DNA from: Bacteroidales bacterium
Lineage (GTDB): Bacteria > Bacteroidota > Bacteroidia > Bacteroidales > Prolixibacteraceae
Assembly (NCBI GenBank): GCA_012729335.1
Contig: JAAYDJ010000036.1
Coordinates: forward strand, 1-64,000
Length of the DNA stretch: 64,000 nt
Reading direction: 5' to 3'
Shown here: positions 17,902 through 27,094 of the stretch, in pieces
Layout of the letters: each line of letters begins with the position of its first letter
How positions within the stretch are numbered: position 1 is the stretch's first letter
Position numbers and translations under genes: made by a program
Notes under the pieces: model-generated
The model's input: only the letters and a program-made list of their open reading frames with translations
What the model was told of the DNA's origin: nothing
The model's database searches: none

Positions 17902-19608
17902 ATGAAGACAAGAAATATTTTACTGAAGATAGCCGTGGTGCTTCTTTTGGCAGCCACCTCCTGCAGCGAAGAGTTCCTGGAAGAAAAACCCTATTCCTCC
18001 TATGCCGCGGAAACGTTGTCGGATGCCTCGGGCGTCGAGGCAGCCCTGAAGGGATTACACTACACTTTCGGACAATTATGGACCTGGTCTGACCAGCAGG
18101 GGTGGCTCTGCCTCTGGCAGGTGGGCACCGACGTATGCTCTCCCGGAGGCATCCAGGGGGTGGAAATCCCTTTCTTCAAGTATGAAGACCTGAATCCCGA
18201 GAATGCCGGGGTCAACTACATGTGGTCACAAGGCTTCCGGCTTATCAACAATGCCAACAACGCCCTGAAGGCCATCGGCGAAAACGGGGAAGCCGCCAAA
18301 AAGGCCGAGGCCCTCTTTTTCCGGGCCTGGATGTATAACCTCCTGGTGACGCTCTATGGTGATATTCCGTTGCTCACCGAACCCACTTCTTCAGCCCGGA
18401 CCGACTATGAGCGGACACCGGTCGCCCAGATCAACGACCAGATCGTGGAAGATCTCAAATTTGCCGCCGCCAACCTTCCCGACATCGACAAGGCTCCCTC
18501 CATCAGCCGGGCCAACAAGTACATGGCCCTTCAGACCCTTGGGGAGGTCTACCTGCGCATCAACAAACCAGACCTGGCCGAAGCGGCGCTCACCGAAATC
18601 ATCAACAGCGGCAAGTTCCAGCTGATGCAGGACCGTTTTGGTATCGAGGCGGCCAAACCGGGTGATTATTTCCACGACATGTTCATCTATGGCAACCAGC
18701 GCCGTTCCCAGGGCAACAAAGAAGCCATCTGGACCTTCGAACTGGAGTATACCAAGAATGTGGCCGGAGGCTTCACCAATGCACCGCAGCACCGCCGCGT
18801 GTGGGTCCCTGCCTACCACAACGTCCCGGGGATGGCCTATGAGGTGACCGATCCCACCCTGGGTAAGATCAGCACCTACGGAGGTCGCGGTAACGGCCGC
18901 ATGCGCCCCAGCAACTGGGTGAAATACCAGCTTTACCAGGAGGGTGACATGCGCAACTCGGAATATAATCTCACCCGTAAGTTCCGCTACAACGCCCTGA
19001 ACTGGAGCTCCACCATCGGCATTGATGCCAGGGGTTTCAGGGTAGCCGCCAATTCCCCCAGTGCCGTGGAGGTCAGAACCGTGAAAACCGGCGACCCGGT
19101 CGTCAACGCCCCCGGTGACACCCTGGAAGCCATGTTCCCCTACACCCGGAAATGGGACTCCTATGACCCGGCCGATGGATGGGGCTGGACCTGCATCAAG
19201 GACTTTCCGATGATGCGCCTGGGTGAAACCTATCTGCTGAGAGCCGAAGCCCGCTTTAAAAACAGCAATTCCTCAGGGGCCGCCGACGATATCAACGCAC
19301 TGCGCAACAGGGCCTTCAAGCTCTCCCGCCAGGCGACCGGCAACCCCGACCTGGGTAAGGTAAGTTCAGCGGAGATCAGCCTTGACTTCATCCTTGACGA
19401 ACGGGCCCGCGAACTCTTCGCCGAGGAACTGCGCCGCCTCACCCTGATGCGCACCGGCACCCTCATCGACAGGGCCAAACTCAACAAGGAGAGCACCATC
19501 AAGGGAACCATCAGCGGCCTCGATTCCAGAATCAACCTCTGGCCCATCCCACTGAGCGAAATCCAACGCAACAAGGACGTGACCTGGCAAAACAACCCGG
19601 GGTACTAA
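17902..19608 (+). CDS. SusD/RagB-family nutrient-binding lipoprotein
   Basis: Surface lipoprotein lid of the SusC transporter, 568 residues from ATG 17902; an upstream in-frame start at 17869 overlaps susC and lacks a signal. The signal peptide ends in a lipobox with Cys21 (LAATSC). The N-terminal SusD-like helices follow (EEFLEEKPYSSY, then RAWMYNLLVTLYGDIPLLTEP, typical of the TPR-like scaffold), and the C-terminal RagB/SusD domain ends in the usual LDFILDERARELFAEELRR and LWPIPLSEIQRN motifs. Translation is probably coupled to susC. The pair is closed by a strong terminator at 19661. Confidence 0.96.
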   Translation: MKTRNILLKIAVVLLLAATSCSEEFLEEKPYSSYAAETLSDASGVEAALKGLHYTFGQLWTWSDQQGWLCLWQVGTDVCSPGGIQGVEIPFFKYEDLNPENAGVNYMWSQGFRLINNANNALKAIGENGEAAKKAEALFFRAWMYNLLVTLYGDIPLLTEPTSSARTDYERTPVAQINDQIVEDLKFAAANLPDIDKAPSISRANKYMALQTLGEVYLRINKPDLAEAALTEIINSGKFQLMQDRFGIEAAKPGDYFHDMFIYGNQRRSQGNKEAIWTFELEYTKNVAGGFTNAPQHRRVWVPAYHNVPGMAYEVTDPTLGKISTYGGRGNGRMRPSNWVKYQLYQEGDMRNSEYNLTRKFRYNALNWSSTIGIDARGFRVAANSPSAVEVRTVKTGDPVVNAPGDTLEAMFPYTRKWDSYDPADGWGWTCIKDFPMMRLGETYLLRAEARFKNSNSSGAADDINALRNRAFKLSRQATGNPDLGKVSSAEISLDFILDERARELFAEELRRLTLMRTGTLIDRAKLNKESTIKGTISGLDSRINLWPIPLSEIQRNKDVTWQNNPGY

Positions 19609-19660
19609 CCCCCGGGAAGGTCAGGCCAGACAGAAATCTATCGGCCTGATCCTGCCCATA

Positions 19661-19697
19661 AAAGAGGCTGATGGTGAGGTCAGCCTCTTTTATTTTT
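19661..19697 (+). terminator. Strong intrinsic terminator after the SusCD unit
   Basis: AAAGAGGCTGA / TCAGCCTCTTT, an 11-bp perfect stem with an 8-nt loop, followed by TATTTTT. It separates the SusCD operon from the cytochrome module. Confidence 0.92.
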
Positions 19698-19840
19698 GCG
19701 CATTTTCAATTTTGAAATTATTATGCTAATTTTATAGGAACCGAAACTGACCAGAAATGAAAGCCAGGCTTCACATAAAAGCCCTTCCTCTCAGACCAGC
19801 ATAAGACTCTGATAATCTTCACCCATAAAAATCTGTACCT

Positions 19841-20920
19841 ATGGACTACACCTCACTGATTCCCGTGGCAGATTCAATTCCCGCACCCGCATGGCTCTTT
19901 GTCATTTTGGAACAATTGATCTTTCTGCTGCACATCGTCCTGATCAATGCCGTACTGGGAGGGGCCCTGATCATGCTGTTCGGCAGGAACATGGAAAAGG
20001 ATTCCGGGACGGCCTACAACCGGTACATGCCGGTGGCGGCCCAACTGCCTGTCATGGTTGCGCTCGCCATCAACCTGGGAGTTCCCCCCCTGCTGTTCAT
20101 GCAGGTGGTCTTCGGTCATCTCTTCTACACCAGTTCAGTACTGATGGCGGTATACTGGATCATGATCATTCCCCTTCTTATCCTGGCCTACTATGCCATC
20201 TACATCCACAAACTGAAATTTCTGCGTTCCCCTCTTCTTTCAAAGTTGTCGCTGGGAACCGCCATTCTCTTCATCCTTTACATCGGGTATATACAGGTGG
20301 CCAACAACGCCCTCATGGAACAGCCAGAAAGCTGGACGGCCTACTTCGCCCAACGGGGAGGCACCTTCCTGAACAGCAGCCATCAGACCTTTTTACCGCG
20401 TTACCTCCATTTCATCGTCTCCTCGGTGGCCATTGGGGGATTGCTCTTTGCCCTGGTCTTTCATTTCAGGAAAGAGACCGTGGAAAAGAGAGAGGAATCC
20501 ATCAGGCGCGGGCTCAGGATTTTTGCCCTGGCCACCTCCGTACAGGTGGTGGTGGGCTGCTGGTACCTCCTCTCCCTTCCCCGCGAATTCATTCTTCAGT
20601 TCATGGGGAGGAACGCCCTGGCCACCTTCTTCCTGCTGGCCGGTGCCGTGTGCGGCACCGGCGCCATGGTGACCGCATGGTCAGGCCAGTTCAAGACCAC
20701 GATCCTGCTTACCCTGGCCACCCTCGCAGCCATGATCATCACCCGCTACCAGCTCAGAATCATGTACTTAAATGACCACTTCTCGGTCAGCGAACTCACA
20801 CTCAACCCGCAATATGGTGTGATGGCGCTTTTTCTGATCATCCTGGTAGCCGGATTGGTGGTGATCGGTTATATGCTGAAAGTTGGGTTTAACAAAACAG
20901 AAAGGAGCGCAGCACAATGA
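19841..20920 (+). CDS. Cytochrome bd-like integral membrane subunit (partner of the octahaem fusion)
   Basis: Polytopic inner-membrane protein, 359 residues with about nine hydrophobic segments and no CxxCH site. The first helix (LFVILEQLIFLLHIVLINAV) places a His inside the membrane in the manner of CydA helix 1. A later segment reads VVFGHLFYTSSVLMAVYW, similar in layout to the CydA quinol/haem region. The next gene begins 4 bp before this one ends (overlapping ATGA) and has the same kind of N-terminal fold, so the two probably form a heterodimer comparable to CydA-CydA' or CydA-CydB pairs. It would hold haem b and/or the quinol site. The family assignment rests on hydrophobic pattern and few residues, so it is less certain than for the neighbour. 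Confidence 0.7.
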   Translation: MDYTSLIPVADSIPAPAWLFVILEQLIFLLHIVLINAVLGGALIMLFGRNMEKDSGTAYNRYMPVAAQLPVMVALAINLGVPPLLFMQVVFGHLFYTSSVLMAVYWIMIIPLLILAYYAIYIHKLKFLRSPLLSKLSLGTAILFILYIGYIQVANNALMEQPESWTAYFAQRGGTFLNSSHQTFLPRYLHFIVSSVAIGGLLFALVFHFRKETVEKREESIRRGLRIFALATSVQVVVGCWYLLSLPREFILQFMGRNALATFFLLAGAVCGTGAMVTAWSGQFKTTILLTLATLAAMIITRYQLRIMYLNDHFSVSELTLNPQYGVMALFLIILVAGLVVIGYMLKVGFNKTERSAAQ

Positions 20921-23568
20921 ATTATCCGATATGGGAATTGGCGCAATTGAACAGCGGAACGCTGGTCGCCTTCATCGCTACCATTCACGCCTATGTGGCC
21001 CATCTGGCCGTGGGTGGAGGACTCTTCCTCTGGCTCACCGACCTGAAAGCAGTCCGTGACAACGACCCCGTCATCAAAGCTTACGTAAAACGACACACCT
21101 GGTTCTTCCTGTTGCTGACCATGGTTTTCGGCGGCGTTTCCGGAGTGGGCATCTGGTTCATCATCGCCCTGGCCAACCCGGCAGCCACCTCTTCACTCAT
21201 CCACCATTTCGTCTTCGGATGGGCCATCGAATGGGTCTTCTTCATCGGAGAAATCGTCGCCTTGCTCATCTATCACTACCGCCACGATCAGATGCGTGAA
21301 AAAGACCGCCTGCGCGTGGCTTTTCTCTATTTCCTCTTTGCGTGGCTGAGCATGGTCGTCATTAACGGCATCCTGGCCTTTATGCTGACTCCCGGAAAAT
21401 GGCTCGAAACCGGGCAATTCTGGGATGGGTTCCTCAATCCCAGCTATTTCTCATCGCTCTTCTTCAGAAGCGCAGCAGCGGTTATGATCGCCGGCCTTTT
21501 CGGGTATGTCACCGTGGTCTTCTCCAAAGAGGAGGAACTCCGTGGAAAAATGGTGAAATATTGCACCAAATGGCTGCTCTACCCGGTCCCGTTTATCATG
21601 GCGGGTGCCTTCTGGTATATCCATTCGGTGCCGGAAAGCGTCCTTCAGACCACTTTCCACCTCAATGCCCAGACACAGTTCGTGGTCACCGCCTTCGTGG
21701 TCACGTCGGTGCTCATCTTCGTGGCCGGTCTTTTCTACTCCCTGCGCACCACACCCCTCCTCCAGAAAATCATGGTCTTCGTGTTTCTGCTCATCGGACT
21801 GGGATGGTACAGCAGCTTTGAATACCTCCGGGAATATGCCCGGAAACCTTACATCATCCACGGCCATATGTATTCCACCTCTATCCTTGCCGCCGATGTG
21901 GAAATGCTGAACAGGGAAGGGGTGCTGAAACACGCCAGATGGAGTTCCGTGCACCAGGTGACCGAAGAAAACCGGCTGGCGGCAGGAAGGGAACTCTTTA
22001 ACCTGCAATGCCTGGCCTGCCACACCATCGGCGGAGTCAAAAACGACATCATCGAAAAAACCAGGGATCTGACTTATATGGGCATGATCTCCCAGCTTTA
22101 CGGCCAGGGGAAAGTCCTCGATTACATGCCACGCTTCACCGGCACCCGGCAGGAAATGGAAGCCCTGGCCGCCTATATCATTTCCGGATTACAGGGGAAG
22201 GAACTGGTGACCACCCTGGCTCAGTTCGACCCCACCCCGGTCGACAATGAGATCCCCCCCTTCGACAGCGCCACCGACGACTATGTTCTGCTGGCCTGGA
22301 ACGATCTGGGAATGCACTGTATTTCCGACTGTGATCCCTGGTTCATCCTGCTTCCGCCGGCCAACACCCTCGAGGCCCAGCTGATCAAACGGGGAGCTCT
22401 TCCCGAGGTGATCACCGATGGCATCGTGCTTAAATTCCGGGTAGAAAAGGGGTTTGAAAATCCCTCGGCACACGTGGAATTCTGGGATTTCGCGGAGTCT
22501 TACTTCGGGGTCAGACTTGACAAAAACAGAGGCCTGGGAGGGAAAGGTCTTGAAGGGGAATTCGACTGGCACGAAGAACGCAACAGCTTTGTGGCCGAGA
22601 TGATTCCGGTGGTGCCCTATCATGATGACGGCTCCTTCCAGCCCTATCCCCTGTTCATCATCGATGCCGTGGAGAAGGAAACCGGCAGGCTGTTGGCTTC
22701 CACGAAAGCCGTGGCGCCGGTTTCGACCGAGATGGGATGCCGCAACTGTCACGGCGGAGGATGGCGTGTCAACGGGGTGTCGGGGGTTGCTGATGAGACA
22801 GCCGTCAATATCCTGAAAGTGCATGACCGCATCAACGGCACCGCTCTGTATGGGTCTGCCAGCCAGGGATCACCTGTTCTGTGCCAGAGCTGCCACGCCG
22901 ACCCGGCCATCGGGGCACCCGGCACAGAGGGGCATAATAATTTCTCCACGGCACTGCATGGATGGCATGCCAACTACATGCATGTGGAGGGGGGGCGTGC
23001 CTGCGTGATGTGCCATCCCGCGGCCGCCGAAGGGAACACCCGCTGCAACAGGGGAATCCACCCGCAAATGGGACTGACCTGCACAAACTGCCACGGGACC
23101 ATGGAGGAGCACGCCACGGGACTCCTCAATGCCCAAATGGAAAACCCCAGCAGCAGGCGACTGGTTAAAAACCTGACCACCACGGTGTCTGAGGTAAAGC
23201 CCCGGACGCCTTGGATCCAGGAGCCCCAGTGCCTGGCCTGTCACCGCCAGTTCAAACAGCCCGCACGCAGCTCCTCGGGGGTGAACAGCTGGAACGAGGC
23301 CTTCTCACAGCTCTACCGTATCCGTACCGACAACGCTGGCCTGCGCTGTTCCGCATGTCACAACTCCCCGCATTCGGAGTACCCGGCGTACAATGCTTTC
23401 GGCAAACACCGCGACAACACCCAGCCCATGCAGTATGCCCGTTCGCCCCTGCCCATCGGTGCGGAGTTCAGCTGCACCGTCTGCCACAAAAAGGAGATGA
23501 ACCATTCGGTGCACCACCCCAATATGGTCAGACCTTTCAGAAACAAGCAGGCAGTCAGGGAACAATAA
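20917..23568 (+). CDS. Cytochrome bd-like membrane domain fused to an octahaem cytochrome c
   Basis: A predicted quinol-oxidising membrane protein with an extracytoplasmic haem chain, 883 residues. Residues 1-320 form about eight membrane helices resembling CydA: His24/His29 in helix 1, GVSGVGIWFI near 73-82, and E105/E112 in GWAIEWVFFIGEIV, matching the region around E99/E107 of E. coli CydA. A monohaem c domain follows (CLACH at 365). Next is a domain opening with AWNDLGMHC at about 455, a motif I know from multihaem proteins of other phyla but with no assigned function. Seven further haem sites follow: 608 (CRNCH), 656 (CQSCH), 696 (CVMCH), 722 (CTNCH), 772 (CLACH), 811 (CSACH) and 853 (CTVCH). 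bd-superfamily members with C-terminal haem c are known (the OR-C families); eight haems plus the NDLGMHC domain is far beyond the usual one or two. Electrons likely flow from menaquinol outwards, or to O2. Confidence 0.85.
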   Translation: MNYPIWELAQLNSGTLVAFIATIHAYVAHLAVGGGLFLWLTDLKAVRDNDPVIKAYVKRHTWFFLLLTMVFGGVSGVGIWFIIALANPAATSSLIHHFVFGWAIEWVFFIGEIVALLIYHYRHDQMREKDRLRVAFLYFLFAWLSMVVINGILAFMLTPGKWLETGQFWDGFLNPSYFSSLFFRSAAAVMIAGLFGYVTVVFSKEEELRGKMVKYCTKWLLYPVPFIMAGAFWYIHSVPESVLQTTFHLNAQTQFVVTAFVVTSVLIFVAGLFYSLRTTPLLQKIMVFVFLLIGLGWYSSFEYLREYARKPYIIHGHMYSTSILAADVEMLNREGVLKHARWSSVHQVTEENRLAAGRELFNLQCLACHTIGGVKNDIIEKTRDLTYMGMISQLYGQGKVLDYMPRFTGTRQEMEALAAYIISGLQGKELVTTLAQFDPTPVDNEIPPFDSATDDYVLLAWNDLGMHCISDCDPWFILLPPANTLEAQLIKRGALPEVITDGIVLKFRVEKGFENPSAHVEFWDFAESYFGVRLDKNRGLGGKGLEGEFDWHEERNSFVAEMIPVVPYHDDGSFQPYPLFIIDAVEKETGRLLASTKAVAPVSTEMGCRNCHGGGWRVNGVSGVADETAVNILKVHDRINGTALYGSASQGSPVLCQSCHADPAIGAPGTEGHNNFSTALHGWHANYMHVEGGRACVMCHPAAAEGNTRCNRGIHPQMGLTCTNCHGTMEEHATGLLNAQMENPSSRRLVKNLTTTVSEVKPRTPWIQEPQCLACHRQFKQPARSSSGVNSWNEAFSQLYRIRTDNAGLRCSACHNSPHSEYPAYNAFGKHRDNTQPMQYARSPLPIGAEFSCTVCHKKEMNHSVHHPNMVRPFRNKQAVREQ

Positions 23569-23621
23569 CGTGACCGGCACCGGCTACACGTTCAGTTTTT
23601 TTCCACAACTCCGGGCGTAGA

Positions 23622-24266
23622 TCAGCACAGGATCTCCCGTGCCAGAGGAAGCAGTTCCGCCGGATCATCGGCCAGGGAATCGGGGTGGAGTGAGGCAAGA
23701 AGATCCCTGCTGTTCAGTCCCCAGCTCACGGCAATCACCCGGATTCCGGCCTTCCTGCAAGCTTCGATGTCGCGGGTTTCATCCCCGATATAGACGATTT
23801 GATGCCGCTCAATTTTCTCACGCCCCAGCATGCGCGTGATCACCTTATCCTTGCCAAAAAGGCTTTTCCCGCTGTAAATGAAATCCATGACGCCCGACAA
23901 GGATTTATGATCAAGGAACTTCATGACATTATCCCTGGAATTGGAAGTCAAAACACCCAAAGAGTAACCCGCGTTCCGGAGATTCCTCAGGGCAGTCTCC
24001 ATTCCTTTTGCCAATCCGGCTTCCGTGATGTGCTGATGCAACTCCTTCTGCATCCTGAGCAACAAAGCCATCAGCCTGAGACGCGACAAACCAAACGATT
24101 TCAGGAACTCCTGAGGCTTGCGGGAGCGGAGCACATCCACCTCCTCCATGCTGATATTTTGCATGTTGTATTCAGGAGCAATGCGGTTGTAAATGGAAAA
24201 GGCGAGATCCAGGGTATCGGCCAGGGTCCCGTCAAAATCAAATACCATGTATTTTTTCGCTTCCAT
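23622..24266 (-). CDS. HAD-superfamily phosphatase (phosphoglycolate phosphatase-like)
   Basis: Cytoplasmic Mg-dependent phosphatase, 214 residues from the ATG at 24266; an in-frame start further up at 24332 adds a non-conserved leader. HAD motif I is DFDGTLADT (Asp nucleophile and Asp+2 acid/base), motif II is LTSNS, motif III Lys lies in GKDKV, and motif IV is GDETRDIEACRKAG. The helical cap between motifs I and II fits the Gph/PGP subgroup, which cleaves 2-phosphoglycolate or other small phosphoesters. The true substrate is not readable. It is convergent with the cytochrome module and transcribed away from the kinase gene. Confidence 0.88.
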   Translation of the reverse strand: MEAKKYMVFDFDGTLADTLDLAFSIYNRIAPEYNMQNISMEEVDVLRSRKPQEFLKSFGLSRLRLMALLLRMQKELHQHITEAGLAKGMETALRNLRNAGYSLGVLTSNSRDNVMKFLDHKSLSGVMDFIYSGKSLFGKDKVITRMLGREKIERHQIVYIGDETRDIEACRKAGIRVIAVSWGLNSRDLLASLHPDSLADDPAELLPLAREILC

Positions 24267-24483
24267 AAGATCTGCACCCCGGTTTGAATTAAAGGCATGC
24301 TCTGCGGCAAATATAGATAAAACATAAAGCATCTATATTTGGCACCGGCGATAAAACCGGTTTATCCAACGCTCTTCGTCGCCGGAGGTCACCATCACCC
24401 CCCCCTGACCACCCCTGGTAAAGCCGGCGTTTCTTCTTCGGCACCAGGCTTTCTTAGTTTTCGGGGAACGAACCACTGCTAAG

Positions 24484-24504
24484 ATGAAAATTTTCATAAG
24501 TTTG
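24484..24504 (+). promoter_or_regulatory. Palindrome plus -7 box before the hybrid histidine kinase
   Basis: ATGAAAATTTTCAT (24484-24497) is a perfect 14-bp palindrome running straight into TAAGTTTG (TAnnTTTG), 20 bp before the start codon. The composite AAATTTTCATAnnTTTG also occurs before norB at 37607-37623, suggesting a shared factor. Confidence 0.55.
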
Positions 24505-24524
24505 TTTTCCAGTATTACCTCCGT

Positions 24525-27077
24525 ATGACCAGAAAATCTGCAATACGAAGGAAACATGGATTTTTCAGGATGAGAGCCGACAGGAGGTTTGGTGTAAAAA
24601 CATTCAGGATTGAATTCCAGATTGCCCTGCTTGCCCTGGTGATTGCCGCGGCGGTCATCACTGCCGGGTATCTGGCCTACGACAGCATGTCGCGGATTGT
24701 GTATTCCGTACACCAGGAAGCCAAACCCGACAACAGGCTGTTTCTGTTCAAAGAGATCAATAACGACCTGGCCTCCCTGGAAAACGCCGCCAGGCTTTAC
24801 ATTCTGAGCAACCAGGAGGAGGAACTCCTCTTGTTCGACACCCTCCTGGGTCAGATTTCTGATAAGCTGGATCTGATTCCCGCCCTGCCTTCCGAGGGAG
24901 AGGAAGAGAGGATCCTGACCGATTCGATCCATAACCTGGCCCTTCAAAAACAGGAGCTGTGGCAGGAGCTCCTCTCCCTTCATATGGCTAACCAGGAAGC
25001 CGGCGCCACCTTCTCAGGCATTTACTCGAAACTGGATGAACAAAGGGTCGACACGGTGACCACCCTTCAGAAAAAGAAAGGATTTTTCAGAAGGATGTTT
25101 AGCAGGGATAAAACCACCTTGGATACCGCATATGTGGCCCGGTCGCTCGACCGGGAGGAGATCAAGAAGGAGGTGCAGGATCTGCAATCCCTCATCCAGA
25201 AAGAAGGGGAGAAAGCCAGAAACATTACGGTGCTGGAGTCACGGCTGATTGAGGAGAACATGAGGATAACGGCAAGCCTGAACGGCATGATTTCCCTTGC
25301 TGAGCAAAGAAAAGCCACGCGGTTGGCCGAAAAGAGTGAGGAGGTTGACCGGCTGGCCAGGAAGGCCTACAGACAGCTGGCGGCCTTTTCGGCGACAGCG
25401 GTACTCCTGCTGCTCATCGCCCTGTTTGTCCTCTTCAGTTATCTGAAGAAAACAAGGGCCTATCAGAAGGCATTGCGCGATGCCCGCCAAAAAGCGGAGA
25501 ACCTGGCCCATGCCAAAGAACAGTTTGCAGCCAACGTGAGCCATGAACTGAGGACCCCGGTCAACGCCATCGCCGGCCTCACCGAACTGGCCCTCCAAAG
25601 GGACATGGAGCCCGAAACCAAAGAGCTGGTCACTGTCATTTCCAAGTCCTCACAACACCTGAAAAACATCATCAACGACACCCTTGACTTTTCAAAAATC
25701 GAAGCCAGGAAGATCGTTTTTGATTCGGTTGACTTTTCTCCTGCGGAAACGTGCCGGGAAGTATTGTCCATTCAGCAATATGAGGCTGCAAGAAAAGGGC
25801 TGGCACTTCATTTTCAACCCGTGGGAGAACTCCCCGGGGCGCTCCTGGGAGATCCGGTAAGGCTGAAGCAAATCCTGCTCAATCTCATCGGGAACGCCGT
25901 GAAATTCACCGGCGAAGGGGCGGTAACCCTCCGTCTTGACGCCAGGAATCCGGGCCATAGCAAGGTTTGGCTCCTTGTAACTGTGGAGGATACCGGCCCG
26001 GGAATGTCGAAGCAGGATCTTCATGTGATCTTTGATGAGTTCGTACAGGCAAAAAGCACTTCCGGGAAGAAGCAGAGCGGGACAGGCCTGGGGCTGTACA
26101 TTGTCAAGAAGCTGGTCGAATTGCAGGGGGGGAAGATTCATATTGAAAGTGAACCGGGGAAAGGGACCCGTGTAAAACTGGAGATACCCTACGCACAAGG
26201 AGACGTGCATAGAATCGGGGCCGAAGCCTACCATACGGTCTGGAGCCCCGGACTTCTGAAAGGGATTTCCGTGCTGGTGGCTGATGACGATGAGTACAAC
26301 ACCTTTTTGCTCAGGAAAATTTTTCAGAAATGGGGGGTCTCCCTCACGGAGGCTAAGAATGGGAAAGAGGCCGTGGAGGCTACCACAAACCGGGCCTTTG
26401 ATGTTATTCTGATGGATGTACACATGCCTGAAATGGAGGGGCCTGAGGCGGCAAAAATCATCAGGGAAAAACATCCCCTGACCAGGATCATTGCGGTCAC
26501 GGCTACCCTTCACCCGGAAGAGCTGAAAGCCTGCCGGGAAGCAGGGATGGAGCATATGCTCATCAAACCCTTTTCCGAAAGGGAGCTTTTCGAGGCCCTG
26601 CAACAAGTGGTTGCACCCGGGCAGGAAAAGAATCCTGACCAGCCGCAAATGACCGTTGCCGTGACGGGAGAGGCCACGCTCCAGCCACAGAAAACGGCGC
26701 CCGGTGCAGGAGAGGAATCCCCCCTGCCCCCACCCGCCAGCATTAAAGAACTGGAAAACCTCACCGATGGAGACCCGGACTTCCTCCGGGAAATGATCAC
26801 CCTTTTCATAACTTCGACATCGGTGGCCAGGGAGGAGATCCGCCATTGCCTGGACGACGGCGATCCAAAAAGCATCTTTGAGAAAGCCCATAAGATAGCA
26901 GCCTCATGCAAACAGATCCAGGCCGTCAGACTCTATGACCTGGTCAAGAATCTGGAAGCAGAATCACGTAAGGAAAGCCCTCCGGAAACCCTGCGCGACC
27001 TGTTCAGGTTGATGGAAACCGAAATGAAGCAGGTCCATGACTTCCTGGGCGATTACCTGGAAGGCATGGTGTCCTGA
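24525..27077 (+). CDS. Hybrid sensor histidine kinase with REC and HPt domains
   Basis: Membrane-bound phosphorelay kinase, 850 residues. A membrane segment at about 32-50, a periplasmic helical sensor region of about 230 residues with coiled-coil character, and a second membrane segment at about 287-305 precede the catalytic core. HisKA carries His340 in SHELRTP; HATPase_c has the N box (NLIGNAVKFTG), DTGPGM and GTGLGL motifs. A receiver domain follows with phospho-acceptor Asp631 (LMDVHMPEM) and DD near its start (VADDDEY). At the end an HPt domain carries His789 in AHKIAAS. All relay residues appear intact. The sigma-54 response regulator gene starts 17 bp downstream and is the obvious output partner. 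The signal sensed is unknown; the sensor region shows no recognisable ligand-binding fold. Confidence 0.95.
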   Translation: MTRKSAIRRKHGFFRMRADRRFGVKTFRIEFQIALLALVIAAAVITAGYLAYDSMSRIVYSVHQEAKPDNRLFLFKEINNDLASLENAARLYILSNQEEELLLFDTLLGQISDKLDLIPALPSEGEEERILTDSIHNLALQKQELWQELLSLHMANQEAGATFSGIYSKLDEQRVDTVTTLQKKKGFFRRMFSRDKTTLDTAYVARSLDREEIKKEVQDLQSLIQKEGEKARNITVLESRLIEENMRITASLNGMISLAEQRKATRLAEKSEEVDRLARKAYRQLAAFSATAVLLLLIALFVLFSYLKKTRAYQKALRDARQKAENLAHAKEQFAANVSHELRTPVNAIAGLTELALQRDMEPETKELVTVISKSSQHLKNIINDTLDFSKIEARKIVFDSVDFSPAETCREVLSIQQYEAARKGLALHFQPVGELPGALLGDPVRLKQILLNLIGNAVKFTGEGAVTLRLDARNPGHSKVWLLVTVEDTGPGMSKQDLHVIFDEFVQAKSTSGKKQSGTGLGLYIVKKLVELQGGKIHIESEPGKGTRVKLEIPYAQGDVHRIGAEAYHTVWSPGLLKGISVLVADDDEYNTFLLRKIFQKWGVSLTEAKNGKEAVEATTNRAFDVILMDVHMPEMEGPEAAKIIREKHPLTRIIAVTATLHPEELKACREAGMEHMLIKPFSERELFEALQQVVAPGQEKNPDQPQMTVAVTGEATLQPQKTAPGAGEESPLPPPASIKELENLTDGDPDFLREMITLFITSTSVAREEIRHCLDDGDPKSIFEKAHKIAASCKQIQAVRLYDLVKNLEAESRKESPPETLRDLFRLMETEMKQVHDFLGDYLEGMVS

Positions 27078-27094
27078 CCTAAAACCTATTTAAT

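Noticed and set aside
24333-24983. 216-codon frame on the minus strand over the kinase start
   Set aside because: Low-complexity Gln/Gly-rich product, overlaps the conserved first part of the histidine kinase gene, and has no motif.
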